Shown in pieces: positions 48,243 through 58,158 of a stretch of 64,000 nucleotides of DNA. The stretch is from Alphaproteobacteria bacterium (GTDB lineage: Bacteria > Pseudomonadota > Alphaproteobacteria > Rhizobiales > Rhizobiaceae): the NCBI GenBank assembly GCA_016861165.1, contig BOKV01000003.1, positions 116,877-180,876 of the forward strand, given 5' to 3'. Under the pieces are notes generated by a model. The model saw only the letters and a list, made by a program, of their open reading frames with translations. It was not told the origin of the DNA and searched no databases. Numbering within the stretch: position 1 is the first letter of the stretch; each line of letters opens with the position of its first letter. The position numbers and the translations under genes are program-made.

Positions 48243-48932
48243 TCACGGAAAGAAGTCGACAACGCGGCCGTGATCGAGGGTCACGCAGCGGTCCATGCGC
48301 CGGGCCAGGTGGTGATTGTGGGTGGCGATCAGCGCCGTCAGCCCGGTGTCGCGCACCAGCCGTTCCAGCGTCGTGAAGACCCGCGCCGACGTGTCGGGGT
48401 CGAGATTGCCGGTCGGCTCGTCGGCGAGCAGCAGCCGCGGGGCGTTGGCGACCGCGCGGGCGATGGCAACGCGCTGCTGCTCGCCGCCCGACAGTTCGGC
48501 CGGCCGGTGCGAGGCGCGTTCGCCGATCCGCAGATAGTCGAGCAGCTCCCTGGCGCGCTCGCGGGCCAGCCGCTTCGGCGTGCCGGCGATCATCTGCGGC
48601 AGCATCAGGTTCTCGAGCGCCGAGAACTCGGGCAGCAGGTGATGGAACTGGTAGACGAAACCGATGAAATGGCGCCTGAGCGCCGTGCGCCGGTTGTCGG
48701 GCATACCGCGCGTGGCGAGGCCGTCGACATGGACCTCGCCCGCCTGCGGCTCCTCGAGCAGGCCCGCCAGGTGCAGCAGCGTCGACTTGCCCGAGCCGGA
48801 CGGCGCCACGAGCGCCACCATCTCGCCGCGGGCGAGCGTGATGTCGGCGCCGTTGAGAACGACCAGGTCGCGCTTGCCCTCTCGGTAGGCGCGGCGCACC
48901 CGCTCCATCCTGAGGACCGGCGCGCTACTCAT
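48243..48932 (-). CDS. lolD: Lipoprotein-releasing ABC transporter ATP-binding protein
   Basis: A 229-residue ATPase powering extraction of outer-membrane lipoproteins from the inner membrane. Walker A is [12 protein letters not shown], the signature [14 protein letters not shown], Walker [13 protein letters not shown] and the switch histidine in [21 protein letters not shown] is the family D-loop side. Its start overlaps the permease gene by 8 bases. Downstream lie the SOS microprotein gene and dnaE. Confidence 0.95.
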   Translation of the reverse strand: MSSAPVLRMERVRRAYREGKRDLVVLNGADITLARGEMVALVAPSGSGKSTLLHLAGLLEEPQAGEVHVDGLATRGMPDNRRTALRRHFIGFVYQFHHLLPEFSALENLMLPQMIAGTPKRLARERARELLDYLRIGERASHRPAELSGGEQQRVAIARAVANAPRLLLADEPTGNLDPDTSARVFTTLERLVRDTGLTALIATHNHHLARRMDRCVTLDHGRVVDFFP

Positions 48933-50259
48933 AGCGCAGCGCCTCGACCGGATCGAGCCGCGCCGCCCGCCACGCCGGCAACAGCGTCGCCAGGAACGAC
49001 AAGGTCAGGCCCATGGCGATGACGGCGGCGGTCTCGCCCACGTCCATGCGCGCCGGGATCTCGGAGAGAAACCGCACTGTCGGGTCCCAGATCTGGCCGC
49101 CGATGGCCCAGTCGACGAAGCCCTGGATGGCCTGGATGTTCTGGCACACGACGACGCCGAGGACGAAACCGACCAGCGTGCCGGTGAGCCCGATGGCCGA
49201 GCCGGTCATCACGAACACCCGCATGATGGCTCCGCGCGTGGCGCCCATCGTCCTGAGGATGGCGATGTCGCGGCCCTTGTCCTTGACCAGCATCGTCAGG
49301 CCCGAGATGATATTGAGGGCCGCCACCAGGATGATCAGCGTCAGGATCATGAACATGACATTGCGCTCGACCTGGAGCGCGGTGAAGAAGGTCTGGTTGC
49401 GCTGGCGCCAGTCGGTGAGGAAGTGCGGGCGTCCTGCCGCCTCGGCGATCGCGGCGCGCATGGCGCCGACGCGGTCGGGGTCGTCGACATAGACCTCGAT
49501 CGCCGTCACCTTGTCTTCGGAGTTGAAGAACAGCTGGGCCTCGGCGAGCGGCAGGTAGACGATGCTCGAATCGTATTCGCTCATCCCGACCTCGAACACG
49601 GCGACGACGGGATAGGCCTTGACCCGGGGCGTGGTGCCGAACGGCGTCACGTCGCCCTCGGGCGCGACCAGTGTCATCTTGTCGCCGAGCCTGAGGCCGA
49701 GATTCTGCGCCATGCGCACGCCGATGGCCACACCCTCGGCGCGGTCGAACTCCAGCAGCGTCCCCTGGCGCACATTGCCGGCGACGCCGGAAATGCCGGC
49801 GAGGTCCTGCTGGCGCACCCCGCGCACCAGCGCGCCAGTGCCGGTTGTCACGCCGGAGACCAGCGCCTGCCCCTCGACGACCGGCACGACGAGGCGCACA
49901 TGCGCCACCCGGGCGATGCGCTCGGCGACCTCCGCGTAGTCGGTCAGCGCATAGTCGATCGGCTGCACGATGAGATGGCCGTTCATGCCGAGGATGCGGG
50001 AGAGCAGCTCGGCCCTGAAGCCGTTCATGACCGCCATGACGATGATCAGCGTGGCGACGCCGAGCGCGATGCCGACAAAGGAGAAGCCGGCGATGACCGA
50101 GATGAACGCCTCCTTGCGCCGGGCGCGCAGATAGCGCCGGGCCAGCATCCATTCGAAGGCGGCGAACGGACCGACGGCGCGGAGGCGGGTCCTGTCTTGT
50201 TCGGCCGCCGGCGGCTCGCCGGTGCCCGCCGCCAGCCGTGCCTCAGCCGGCCGGTTCAC
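48925..50259 (-). CDS. lolC: Lipoprotein-releasing ABC transporter permease
   Basis: A 444-residue LolC/LolE-family inner-membrane permease with four spans: one near residue 45 ([22 protein letters not shown]), then a large periplasmic domain, and three near the C-terminus ([67 protein letters not shown]). Only one permease is present, as usual in alphaproteobacteria, so it should act as a homodimer with LolD. It overlaps proS by 17 bases and lolD by 8. Confidence 0.93.
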   Translation of the reverse strand: MNRPAEARLAAGTGEPPAAEQDRTRLRAVGPFAAFEWMLARRYLRARRKEAFISVIAGFSFVGIALGVATLIIVMAVMNGFRAELLSRILGMNGHLIVQPIDYALTDYAEVAERIARVAHVRLVVPVVEGQALVSGVTTGTGALVRGVRQQDLAGISGVAGNVRQGTLLEFDRAEGVAIGVRMAQNLGLRLGDKMTLVAPEGDVTPFGTTPRVKAYPVVAVFEVGMSEYDSSIVYLPLAEAQLFFNSEDKVTAIEVYVDDPDRVGAMRAAIAEAAGRPHFLTDWRQRNQTFFTALQVERNVMFMILTLIILVAALNIISGLTMLVKDKGRDIAILRTMGATRGAIMRVFVMTGSAIGLTGTLVGFVLGVVVCQNIQAIQGFVDWAIGGQIWDPTVRFLSEIPARMDVGETAAVIAMGLTLSFLATLLPAWRAARLDPVEALRYE

Positions 50260-51592
50260 GGGCTGTCCCGTCGGCGAGGAGCCGGTTGAACGCCTCGTCC
50301 GGCGTCAGCGTCTGGCGCGAACCGTCGGCGCGGTTCTTGATCTCAACCCTGCCCTCGGCGACGCCACGCGGCCCGACGATGACCTGCCAAGGCAGGCCGA
50401 TCAGGTCCATGGCCGCGAACTTGGCGCCGGCCCGCTCGTCGCCGTCATCGTAGAGCACGTCGAAACCGGCCGTGCCCAGGCGGGCGTAGAGGTCCTCGCA
50501 GACGGCGTCGACGGCCGCCTCGCCCGGCTTCATGTTGATGATCCCGAGGTCGAACGGGGCCACGGAGCGCGGCCATTTGATTCCGTTCTCGTCATGGAAC
50601 GCTTCGATGATGGCTGCAACAAGGCGTGTCGGGCCAATGCCATAGGAGCCCATATGGACGGCGTGATCCCGGCCGTCGGGCCCGGTCACATGCGCCTTCA
50701 TCGGCGCCGAATATTTGGTGCCGAAATAGAAGATGTGGCCGACCTCGATGCCGCGCGCCGACAGCCGCGCGGGCGGCACGACATCGGCCCAGGCCGCCTC
50801 GTCGTGCATCTCGTCGGTCGCCGCGTAGGGCGTCGTCCACGCCTCGACGATCCGCGCCAGCGCGGCACCGTCACCGAAATCGACGTCGGCGCCGGGCACC
50901 CTCATATCGAGATAGGCCCGGTCGCAGAACACCTGGCTCTCGCCGGTGTCGGCCAGGATGATGAATTCGTGGCTGAGGTCCCCGCCGATCGGACCGGTGT
51001 CGGCCCGCATCGGGATCGCCTGCAGGCCGAGGCGGGCGAACGTGCGCAGATAGGCCACGAACATGCGGTGGTACGACTGGCGCGCGCCGGCTTCGTCGAG
51101 GTCGAAGGAATAGGCATCCTTCATCAGGAATTCGCGGCTGCGCATGACGCCGAAGCGCGGCCGCAATTCGTCGCGGAACTTCCACTGGATGTGGTAGAGG
51201 TTGAGCGGCAGGTCCTTGTAGGACTTCACATAGGCGCGGAAGATCTCGGTGATCATCTCCTCGTTGGTCGGCCCGAACAGCATCGCCCGCTCGGCGCGAT
51301 CTTGGATGCGCAGCATCTCCTTGCCGTAGTCGTTGTAGCGCCCGCTTTCCATCCACAGATCGGCCGACTGGATGGTCGGCATCAGCAGTTCGATGGCGCC
51401 CGAGCGGTCCTGCTCCTGGCGGACGATCGTCTCGATCTTGCGCAGCACGCGCAGGCCGAGCGGCAGCCACGCATAGATGCCGGCCGATTGCTGGCGGATC
51501 ATGCCGGCGCGCAGCATGAGCCGGTGGGAGACGATTTCCGCCTCGCGCGGGGCTTCCTTCAGAAGCGGCAGAAAATAGCGGGAAAGACGCAT
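50243..51592 (-). CDS. proS: Proline--tRNA ligase
   Basis: A 449-residue class II synthetase. Motif 1 is in [20 protein letters not shown], motif 2 in [24 protein letters not shown], motif 3 in [16 protein letters not shown], and the anticodon-binding domain fills the last 100 residues. It lacks the YbaK-like editing insertion found in E. coli ProS, as expected for the short alphaproteobacterial form. The start at 51592 (MRLSRYFLP) is chosen over a frame open to 51724 by family length. Its end overlaps lolC. Confidence 0.95.
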   Translation of the reverse strand: MRLSRYFLPLLKEAPREAEIVSHRLMLRAGMIRQQSAGIYAWLPLGLRVLRKIETIVRQEQDRSGAIELLMPTIQSADLWMESGRYNDYGKEMLRIQDRAERAMLFGPTNEEMITEIFRAYVKSYKDLPLNLYHIQWKFRDELRPRFGVMRSREFLMKDAYSFDLDEAGARQSYHRMFVAYLRTFARLGLQAIPMRADTGPIGGDLSHEFIILADTGESQVFCDRAYLDMRVPGADVDFGDGAALARIVEAWTTPYAATDEMHDEAAWADVVPPARLSARGIEVGHIFYFGTKYSAPMKAHVTGPDGRDHAVHMGSYGIGPTRLVAAIIEAFHDENGIKWPRSVAPFDLGIINMKPGEAAVDAVCEDLYARLGTAGFDVLYDDGDERAGAKFAAMDLIGLPWQVIVGPRGVAEGRVEIKNRADGSRQTLTPDEAFNRLLADGTAREPAG

Positions 51593-51838
51593 GAGCGATC
51601 CGGAGCATCCAGGGCGTGACCGGCCGGCCACGGGCCTGGCGCCCGCCGCGCGGCATCGACCGGAACCGCCTGAATCGCGGCCGGCGCCGGTCGGCCCCTT
51701 AAACCCGTTCCCGCACGGCGACACAAGTCCCCACGCGAGCCGCGATTCGCGCCCCTACCCGCAACCTGGCCGACTGATCGCTTCTTGAGCAGGTTGCCCG
51801 GAATCGGTGCAGCTTCTGCCGAAATCGTGATTTTCGGG

Positions 51839-51866
51839 ATGACAATCATCCATCGGCGTGTATATT
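51839..51866 (+). promoter_or_regulatory. Sigma70-type promoter of the intergenic sRNA
   Basis: ATGACA (51839-51844) and TATATT (51861-51866) are separated by 16 bases, pointing away from proS into a region with no coding potential. The predicted start is near 51873. Confidence 0.6.
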
Positions 51867-51872
51867 GAGGCC

Positions 51873-52043
51873 TCTACAGAGAGCTGGGCAAACCAGCCGC
51901 ATGACGCGGTCTGAGTCTTGGGAGGATGCGAACCCCGGGCGCGTTTCATTCGCTGCCGGCATTCCGCGTTTTGACGTTGAGGATGCCTCGGGTTCAGGAC
52001 ACGCGAACTTTCGAGCAGGGCCCCGTGCCCTGCTTTGTTTTTT
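51873..52043 (+). ncRNA. Candidate independent small RNA between proS and the DUF1467 gene
   Basis: About 170 bases bounded by a sigma70-like promoter and a strong intrinsic terminator, antisense to neither flanking gene body. Visible hairpins include CTCT-ACAG-AGAG, GCTGG-GCAAA-CCAGC (51883-51897), GAGG-ATG-CCTC (51979-51989) and the terminator. No reading frame in it looks coding. I recall that the rhizobial trans-acting sRNA family alpha-r9 (Smr9C, about 150 nt) is found next to proS, which would fit; I could not compare sequences. It is not an obvious 6S, SRP or tmRNA. Confidence 0.65.
52015..52043 (+). terminator. Intrinsic terminator of the intergenic sRNA
   Basis: GCAGGGC (52015-52021), loop CCCGT, GCCCTGC (52027-52033), then TTTGTTTTTT. 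This is a perfect 7-base-pair GC stem with a T-run, working only on the plus strand. Confidence 0.85.
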
Positions 52044-52061
52044 GCGCAGTTCGGTGCCCGT

Positions 52062-52331
52062 TCAGCGGTCCTGCGGGAAGATGCTGCCGATCGTGTCCGG
52101 ACCGATGCCCAGCACGTGCGTGACCCAGTACCAGACGGCGAAGACAACCGCCGCCAGCACGGTGTTGATCGCCAGCCTGAGCCCGATGCGCGAGCGCACC
52201 GGGGCGCCCGGCTCCGTGCCGGGCGTGACGTCGTTGGCCTCGGCCTGGCTCTTGACCCCGTGCGGCAGCACCAGAAACAGCGTCAGCCACCAGATCAGGA
52301 AATAGACCGCGAAGCCGGTGAACCAGCTCAT
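52062..52331 (-). CDS. DUF1467 family membrane protein
   Basis: An 89-residue protein with two membrane spans (about residues 5-23, TGFAVYFLIWWLTLFLVLP, and 52-72, RLAINTVLAAVVFAVWYWV) separated by a polar loop. GVKSQAEANDVTPGTEPGAP is the characteristic loop of DUF1467. The function is unknown. Its ATG overlaps the mce stop in ATGA, so it is coupled to mce, an order seen across Rhizobiales between mce and proS. Confidence 0.88.
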   Translation of the reverse strand: MSWFTGFAVYFLIWWLTLFLVLPHGVKSQAEANDVTPGTEPGAPVRSRIGLRLAINTVLAAVVFAVWYWVTHVLGIGPDTIGSIFPQDR

Positions 52332-52735
52332 CCGACCTGTTCCAGTTCGACCAGCGTGCCGCAGAAATCCTTCGGATGCAGGAACAGCACCGGCCGGTCA
52401 TGGGCGCCGATCTTCGGCTCGCCGTCGCCCAGCACGCGGGCGCCCTCGCGCCTCAGCCGGTCGCGCGCGGCGATGATGTCGTCGACCTCGTAGCAGACAT
52501 GGTGGATGCCGCCGGCCGCGTTCCTGGCCAGGAAGGCGGCGATCGGCGAATCGGCGCCGAGCGGCTCCATCAACTCGATCTTGGTGTTGGGCAATTCGAC
52601 GAACACCACGCGCACGCCGTGCGCAGGCAGCGATTGCGGCGCCGAAACACGCGCCCCGAGCACGCCGGCATAGATCCGCGCGGCCGCAGCAAGGTCCGGC
52701 ACGGCGATGGCAACATGGTTCAGGCGTCCGATCAT
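52328..52735 (-). CDS. mce: Methylmalonyl-CoA epimerase
   Basis: A 135-residue VOC-fold metalloenzyme interconverting (R)- and (S)-methylmalonyl-CoA in propionate catabolism. The metal ligands appear as His in RLNHVAIAV, His in GGIHHVCYEV and Glu in GTLVELEQ near the C-terminus. The core KDPFKRG-type segment is replaced by the usual bacterial ARIYAGVLGARVS. It starts 3 bases after rnj and overlaps the DUF1467 gene. Confidence 0.92.
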   Translation of the reverse strand: MIGRLNHVAIAVPDLAAAARIYAGVLGARVSAPQSLPAHGVRVVFVELPNTKIELMEPLGADSPIAAFLARNAAGGIHHVCYEVDDIIAARDRLRREGARVLGDGEPKIGAHDRPVLFLHPKDFCGTLVELEQVG

Positions 52736-52738
52736 GCG

Positions 52739-54403
52739 CTACACCCTGGCCACGAACACGGTTACCACCGGCTTCTTGCCCCAGTGCTGGCGCGCCGTCG
52801 AGCGCAACGCGTTGTGCACGGCGGTGCGCACCAGTTCATCGTCCTTGCGCCGCCCGGCCGGAATGCTCTCAACCGCCCCGTTGGCCGCATCGTGCAGAAT
52901 GTCCTCGAACGGCTCGCCGTCGCCACTCTCGCGTGGCAAACCGTGCAGGCTGAGGTCGATGGCGTCGGCGAGACGGCCCTTCGCGTCGAGCACGACCGAA
53001 CAGGCAATGAGTCCGACATAGGAGAGCTTGCGGCGCGCATCTATGCCGACGGCCTCCTCATCGCCGATGATGTTGCCGTCCCGGTAGATGCGGCCGCACG
53101 GCACTTGGTCGACCACCTCGGCCGGACCCGGCGCCAGCCGCAGCATGTCGCCATTGCGCACGGGCGCGACCTGCGGCACGCCCATTTCGGCGGCGAGCCG
53201 GGCGTGGGCGGCCAGGTGCTGGGCCTCGCCATGAACCGGGACGGCGATGGTCGGGCGCACCCAGCGGTACATCTGCTCGAGTTCGTCCCGGCGCGGATGC
53301 CCGGAGACGTGGACCAGCGCCATGTCGTCGGTGATGATGTCGATCCCCTGTTCGATCAGCAGGTTCTCGGTCTCGATGATCGCCTTCTCGTTGCCGGGGA
53401 TGACCCGCGAGGAATAGATGACCGTGTCGCCCGGCGCCAGGTGGATGCGGGGATGGTCGTCGCGCGCCAGCTTGGCCAGCGCGGCGCGGTCCTCGCCCTG
53501 GCTGCCGGTCAGGATGATGACGATCTCCCGCCGCCCGATGCGGTCGAACTCGTCCTCCTCGATGAATTCCGGCACGCCGTCGAGATAGCCGAGCGCGTCG
53601 GCCACCTCGGTGATGCGCAGCATCGAGCGGCCCATCACCAGCACCTTGCGCCCCGCCTTCTTGGCCGCCAGCGCGATCGAGCGGATGCGCCCGACATTGG
53701 ACGAGAAGGTGGTGACGGCGACGCGGCCCTTGGCGTTCTCAATGATTTCGGCGAGGCTCTCGCACACCGCCGTCTCGGTTGCCGAGACACCCGGGCGCGT
53801 GGCGTTGGTCGAATCGCAGATGAGCGCCAGCACCCCGGCCTCGCCATGACGCTGGAATGCCGCCGCGTCGGTGTCGGCGCCGAGCGTCGGCTCGGCGTCG
53901 ATCTTCCAGTCGCCGGTATGGACGACCAGGCCGAGCGGCGTGCGGATCGCCAGCGACACGGGCTCGGGTATCGAATGGGCGACGTGGATCGCCTCCAGTT
54001 CGAACGGGGCGATGTTGAAGCGGTCGCCGGCCTTGAAGATGTTCGGCTTGATCTGGCGCACCAGCGGGTCCTCGTCGGCCCTGGCCTCCAGCAGCGCCGC
54101 GGTGAACGGCGTGCACCAGACTGGCTTTCTCAGCATCGGCCAAAGCGAGGCGACGGCGCCGTAGTGGTCCTCATGCGCGTGGGTCAGCACGATCGCCTTC
54201 AGCGCGTCGCCCAGTTCGAGGGCAAAGCGGATGTCGGGCATCACCAGATCGGCGCCCGGCACGGCGGGCCCCGGAAAGGTGACGCCGCAATCGACCATGA
54301 TCCAGGCACGATCATCTTCCGGCCCGTAGCCGTAGAGAGCGAGATTCATACCGATCTCGCCGACACCGCCGAGCGGCACGAAGAGGAGTTCGGCCTTGGC
54401 CAT
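52739..54403 (-). CDS. rnj: Ribonuclease J
   Basis: A 554-residue beta-CASP metallo-beta-lactamase with endo- and 5'-3' exonuclease activity in RNA processing and decay. The zinc motif is HAHEDH at residues 75-80; DWKIDAEP, SDSTNA-type CDSTNATRPG, TTFSSNVGRI and ILTGSQGE are the family motifs; HVSGHPRRDEL near residue 370 holds further ligands. The start at 54403 (MAKAELLFVPLGG) is chosen over a frame open to 54532 that overlaps birA. It sits 4 bases after birA. Confidence 0.94.
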   Translation of the reverse strand: MAKAELLFVPLGGVGEIGMNLALYGYGPEDDRAWIMVDCGVTFPGPAVPGADLVMPDIRFALELGDALKAIVLTHAHEDHYGAVASLWPMLRKPVWCTPFTAALLEARADEDPLVRQIKPNIFKAGDRFNIAPFELEAIHVAHSIPEPVSLAIRTPLGLVVHTGDWKIDAEPTLGADTDAAAFQRHGEAGVLALICDSTNATRPGVSATETAVCESLAEIIENAKGRVAVTTFSSNVGRIRSIALAAKKAGRKVLVMGRSMLRITEVADALGYLDGVPEFIEEDEFDRIGRREIVIILTGSQGEDRAALAKLARDDHPRIHLAPGDTVIYSSRVIPGNEKAIIETENLLIEQGIDIITDDMALVHVSGHPRRDELEQMYRWVRPTIAVPVHGEAQHLAAHARLAAEMGVPQVAPVRNGDMLRLAPGPAEVVDQVPCGRIYRDGNIIGDEEAVGIDARRKLSYVGLIACSVVLDAKGRLADAIDLSLHGLPRESGDGEPFEDILHDAANGAVESIPAGRRKDDELVRTAVHNALRSTARQHWGKKPVVTVFVARV

Positions 54404-54407
54404 GCGC

Positions 54408-55172
54408 TCAGGCCCCGACCAGGCCGCCGGCATCGAAGAAGATGTCGGCGGCGGCGATGGTGACGGCCCGGCCGTCGGGCCGGCGCAGCACGAGCTGGCC
54501 CTGCGCGTCGAGGTCCTCGAAGATGCCGGCAACGTCGCCCGACGGCAGCCTGGCGACGATCGGCCGGCCGAGCGCGCTTGCCCGGGCGAGCCAGGCGCGG
54601 CGGATATCGGGAAAGCCGGTGCCCCGCCCCCACCGGCCGAGCCAGCCGGCGATCGCTTGGGCCGTCAGTTCCAGCACGTCGCGCGGCGGCGCCGGCATGC
54701 CCTCGGCGGCGAGGTCGGTGGCGGCGTGCGTCGTGGCGCCCGGATGGCCGGCGCAGTTGACGCCGATGCCGATGATCACGGCCGCGCGCCGGCCGACCAT
54801 GTGATGTTCGAGCAGGATGCCGCTCACCTTGCGCCCGTTGATGAGGACGTCGTTCGGCCATTTGAGCGTGATGTCGGGGGCGATCCCGTGCGCGGCCGCC
54901 AGACGGCCGAGCCCGTCATGGACACCAAGGGCGGCGACGAAGGTCAGGTTGGCGAGACTGGCGGTCGGGCCGGGATCGACGAGCAGCAGCGAGGCGAACA
55001 GATTGCCGGGGAGCGATTCCCACGACCGGCCACGGCTGCCGCGCCCGGACGACTGGCGCTCGGCGCGTATCCACAGATTGCCGGGGTCGCCGCTCTGCGC
55101 CGCCTCGAGACAGGCCGTGTTGGTGGAGGTGGTGGCCTCGACTTCGATCAGCCTGAATCCGGAGGGCGGCAA
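54408..55172 (-). CDS. birA: Biotin--[acetyl-CoA-carboxylase] ligase
   Basis: A 254-residue ligase attaching biotin to carboxylase carrier proteins. It shows EATTSTNTACLE (biotin-binding), GRGSRGRSWESLPGNLFAS (the GRGRxGRxW ATP loop) and KWPNDVLINGRKVSGIL. It has no N-terminal helix-turn-helix, so it is a ligase only and not the repressor form found in E. coli. It follows nuoN after 12 bases, an association common in Rhizobiales. Confidence 0.94.
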   Translation of the reverse strand: MPPSGFRLIEVEATTSTNTACLEAAQSGDPGNLWIRAERQSSGRGSRGRSWESLPGNLFASLLLVDPGPTASLANLTFVAALGVHDGLGRLAAAHGIAPDITLKWPNDVLINGRKVSGILLEHHMVGRRAAVIIGIGVNCAGHPGATTHAATDLAAEGMPAPPRDVLELTAQAIAGWLGRWGRGTGFPDIRRAWLARASALGRPIVARLPSGDVAGIFEDLDAQGQLVLRRPDGRAVTIAAADIFFDAGGLVGA

Positions 55173-55184
55173 GGGCGGCGATCC

Positions 55185-56630
55185 TCAGAAGAAGGTGGCC
55201 GCCGCGCTCGACGTCATGCGAAAGAGCGGGCCGGCGAACAGATAGTAGAAGGCGACGAAAAGGCCGGAGAACCCGAGCACAAGCTTCAGTTCGGCCGGCA
55301 TCGGCTGGAACGGCTCTTCCGCCTGGTCGAACCACATTACCTTGACGATGCGCACGTAGTAGTAGGCGCCGACGACGCTCGCCAGCACGCCGATCACGGC
55401 CAGTGCGTAGAGCTGTGCCTCGATCGCGGCGACGAACACGAAATACTTGGCGAAGAACCCGGCGAGCGGCGGAATGCCGGCGAGCGAGAACATCAGCAGG
55501 GTCAGGAACAGCGCCATCACCGGGTTGCGCGTCGCCAGCCCCGCGAGTTCGTCGATGTCCTCGACCATGCCGGACTTGCGTCGCATGGCCAGGATGACCG
55601 CGAAAGTGCCGAGCGTCATGACCAGATAGATCAGCATGTAGAGGATGACGCCGTTGATACCGGCCTGGGTGCCGGCGGCCAGCCCGACGAGCGCGAAACC
55701 CATGTGGCCGATCGAGGAATAGGCCATCAGCCGCTTGATGTTCGTCTGGCCGATCGCCGCGAACGAGCCCAGCACCATCGAGGCGATGGCGATGAAGCTG
55801 ACGATCTGGCGCCAGTCGGGCGCGACCGGCTCGAAGGCATCCATGGCCACGCGGATGATGAGCGCCATGGCGGCGATCTTCGGCGCGGCGGCGAAGAAGG
55901 CGGTGACCGGCGTCGGCGCGCCCTCGTAGACGTCGGGCGTCCACATGTGGAAGGGCACGGCCGATATCTTGAAGGCGAGGCCGGCGAGGATGAACACCAG
56001 GCCGAAGGTCAGCCCCACCGACCGTCCGGCCCCGGCAATGCTGTCAGCGATACCGTCAAAGGTGAGATGACCGGTGAAACCGTAGACGAGGCTGATGCCG
56101 TAGAGCAGCATGCCCGAGGACAGCGCGCCGAGCACGAAATATTTGAGGCCCGCCTCGGTCGAGCGGATCGAGTCGCGGTTGATCGCCGCGGTGACGTAGA
56201 GCGCGAGCGACTGCATCTCCAGGCCGAGATAGAGCGTCAGCAGGCTGTTGGCCGAGATCATCAGCATCATGCCGGTGGTCGCCAGCACGATCAGCACCGG
56301 ATATTCGAAACGCTCGAAATTCTCGTGCCGGGTGTAGCTGACCGACATGGCGATGGCGACGCCGGAGCCGATCAGCGCCAGCACCTTCATCAGCCGGGCG
56401 AAGTCGTCGAGGACGAAGGCCTCGGCGAAGCCGACGCCGTTGGCCGTGAACCACAGCAGCCACAGCCCGGCGATGACGATGAGGGCGAAGGCGAGCCCGT
56501 CGATCAGCGGCGTTGAGCGATCGCCGCGAAAGACGCCGATCATCAGCAGGACCATGGCGCCGAGCGCCAGGATGATTTCCGGGGCGGTGAGCGCGAGGTC
56601 GGCGGCGATCGAGGTCATCGGCTGCGGCAT
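55185..56630 (-). CDS. nuoN: NADH-quinone oxidoreductase subunit N
   Basis: A 481-residue antiporter-like membrane subunit of complex I, with about 14 spans forming one proton channel. Conserved family stretches include [26 protein letters not shown] and [22 protein letters not shown], with the lysine and histidine of the proton path. AGGTG precedes the ATG at 56630; an in-frame ATG follows at 56618. It is the last nuo gene, followed by birA. Confidence 0.96.
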   Translation of the reverse strand: MPQPMTSIAADLALTAPEIILALGAMVLLMIGVFRGDRSTPLIDGLAFALIVIAGLWLLWFTANGVGFAEAFVLDDFARLMKVLALIGSGVAIAMSVSYTRHENFERFEYPVLIVLATTGMMLMISANSLLTLYLGLEMQSLALYVTAAINRDSIRSTEAGLKYFVLGALSSGMLLYGISLVYGFTGHLTFDGIADSIAGAGRSVGLTFGLVFILAGLAFKISAVPFHMWTPDVYEGAPTPVTAFFAAAPKIAAMALIIRVAMDAFEPVAPDWRQIVSFIAIASMVLGSFAAIGQTNIKRLMAYSSIGHMGFALVGLAAGTQAGINGVILYMLIYLVMTLGTFAVILAMRRKSGMVEDIDELAGLATRNPVMALFLTLLMFSLAGIPPLAGFFAKYFVFVAAIEAQLYALAVIGVLASVVGAYYYVRIVKVMWFDQAEEPFQPMPAELKLVLGFSGLFVAFYYLFAGPLFRMTSSAAATFF

Positions 56631-56640
56631 CGGTCGGCAC

Positions 56641-58158
56641 CTACTGGCCCAGTGCCGCCGTCGCCGCCGGTCGGGCGGCTTCGAGCGCGGCCTGGTAGTT
56701 GTTGATGAGGGCGTCGACCGAGGCGGCGGTGACGTCGAAGACCGGCGCCGGGTAGACGCCGAAGAAGATCACCAGCACCGCGATCGGGATCAGGATCGCC
56801 CGTTCGCGCGCCGACAGGTCGAGGATCGATTTGAGGCTCTCCTTTTCCAGCGCTCCGAAGATGACGCGGCGGTAGAGCCACAGCGCGTAGGCGGCCGACA
56901 GGATGACGCCGAAGGTGGCGAAGAAGGCGACCCAGGTGTTGACCTGGAAGGCGCCGAGCAGGGTCAGGAACTCGCCGACGAAGCCGGACGTGCCGGGCAG
57001 GCCGACATTGGCCAGCGTGAAGATCATGAACAGCGCCGCGTATTTCGGCATGCGGTTGACCAAGCCGCCATAGGCGGCGATCTCGCGCGTGTGCATGCGG
57101 TCGTAGACGACGCCGACGCACAGGAACAGCGCGCCCGAAACGAGCCCGTGCGACAGCATCTGGTAGATGCCGCCCTGGATGCCGTGCGTGTTGGCGGCGA
57201 AGATGCCCATGGTGACGAAACCCATATGGGCGACCGACGAATAGGCGATGAGCTTCTTCATGTCCTCCTGCATCATCGCCACCAGCGACGTGTAGATGAT
57301 GGCGATCACCGACAGCGTGAAGACGAACGGGGCAAGATCGGCGCTGGCCAGCGGAAACATCGGCAGCGAGAAGCGCAGGAAGCCGTAGCCGCCCATCTTC
57401 AGGAGGATGCCGGCGAGGATGACGGAACCGGCCGTCGGCGCCTCGACATGGGCGTCGGGCAGCCAGGTGTGCACCGGCCACATCGGCAGTTTGACGGCGA
57501 AGGAGGCGAAGAAGGCCAGCCACAGCCAGGTCTGCATCGAGGCGGGGAAGTCGTGTTCCAGCAGCACGGTGATGTCGGTGGTGTCGGCCTGCCAGTACAT
57601 CGCCATCATGGCGAGCAGCATCAGCACCGAGCCAGCCAGCGTATAGAGGAAGAACTTGAAGCTGGCATAGACCCGGCGCCTGCCGCCCCACACGCCGATG
57701 ATGATGAACATCGGGATGAGGCCCGCCTCGAAGAACACGTAGAACAGCATCAGGTCGAGGGCGCAGAACACGCCGATCATGAAGGTCTCGAGGATCAGGA
57801 AGGCGACCATGTATTCCTTGACCCGATCCTGGATCACGTCCCAGCTCGCCAGGATGCAGAACGGCATCAGGAAGGTGGTCAGGATGACGAACAGCATCGA
57901 GATGCCGTCCACACCCATGTGGTAGTTCATGAAGTTGCCGATCCAGGCGTGCTTCTCGACCATCTGGAAGCCGGGATTGGCGTTGTCGAAGCCAGCCCAG
58001 ATGGCCAGCGACACGACGAAGGTCAGCACCGTGGTGAACAGCGCGACGTTGCGGATGTTGCGCAGCGCCACTTCGCCCTGGCCCGAGATGAGCAGGATGA
58101 TCAGCGCTCCGAAGGCCGGCAGGAAGGTGACGACGGAGAGGATCGGCCAGTCGCTCAT
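56641..58158 (-). CDS. nuoM: NADH-quinone oxidoreductase subunit M
   Basis: A 505-residue antiporter-like membrane subunit of complex I. It contains [30 protein letters not shown] and [20 protein letters not shown], the conserved proton-channel regions. The ATG shares one base with the nuoL stop (TGATG). A frame open upstream to 58407 is overlap with nuoL and is discarded. The nuoN start follows 10 bases after its stop. Confidence 0.96.
   Translation of the reverse strand: MSDWPILSVVTFLPAFGALIILLISGQGEVALRNIRNVALFTTVLTFVVSLAIWAGFDNANPGFQMVEKHAWIGNFMNYHMGVDGISMLFVILTTFLMPFCILASWDVIQDRVKEYMVAFLILETFMIGVFCALDLMLFYVFFEAGLIPMFIIIGVWGGRRRVYASFKFFLYTLAGSVLMLLAMMAMYWQADTTDITVLLEHDFPASMQTWLWLAFFASFAVKLPMWPVHTWLPDAHVEAPTAGSVILAGILLKMGGYGFLRFSLPMFPLASADLAPFVFTLSVIAIIYTSLVAMMQEDMKKLIAYSSVAHMGFVTMGIFAANTHGIQGGIYQMLSHGLVSGALFLCVGVVYDRMHTREIAAYGGLVNRMPKYAALFMIFTLANVGLPGTSGFVGEFLTLLGAFQVNTWVAFFATFGVILSAAYALWLYRRVIFGALEKESLKSILDLSARERAILIPIAVLVIFFGVYPAPVFDVTAASVDALINNYQAALEAARPAATAALGQ

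Noticed and set aside
51865..52305. Plus-strand frame of 146 codons between proS and the mce region
   Set aside because: It starts in the sRNA promoter and runs antisense across the DUF1467 gene; no domain, and the strong terminator lies inside it.
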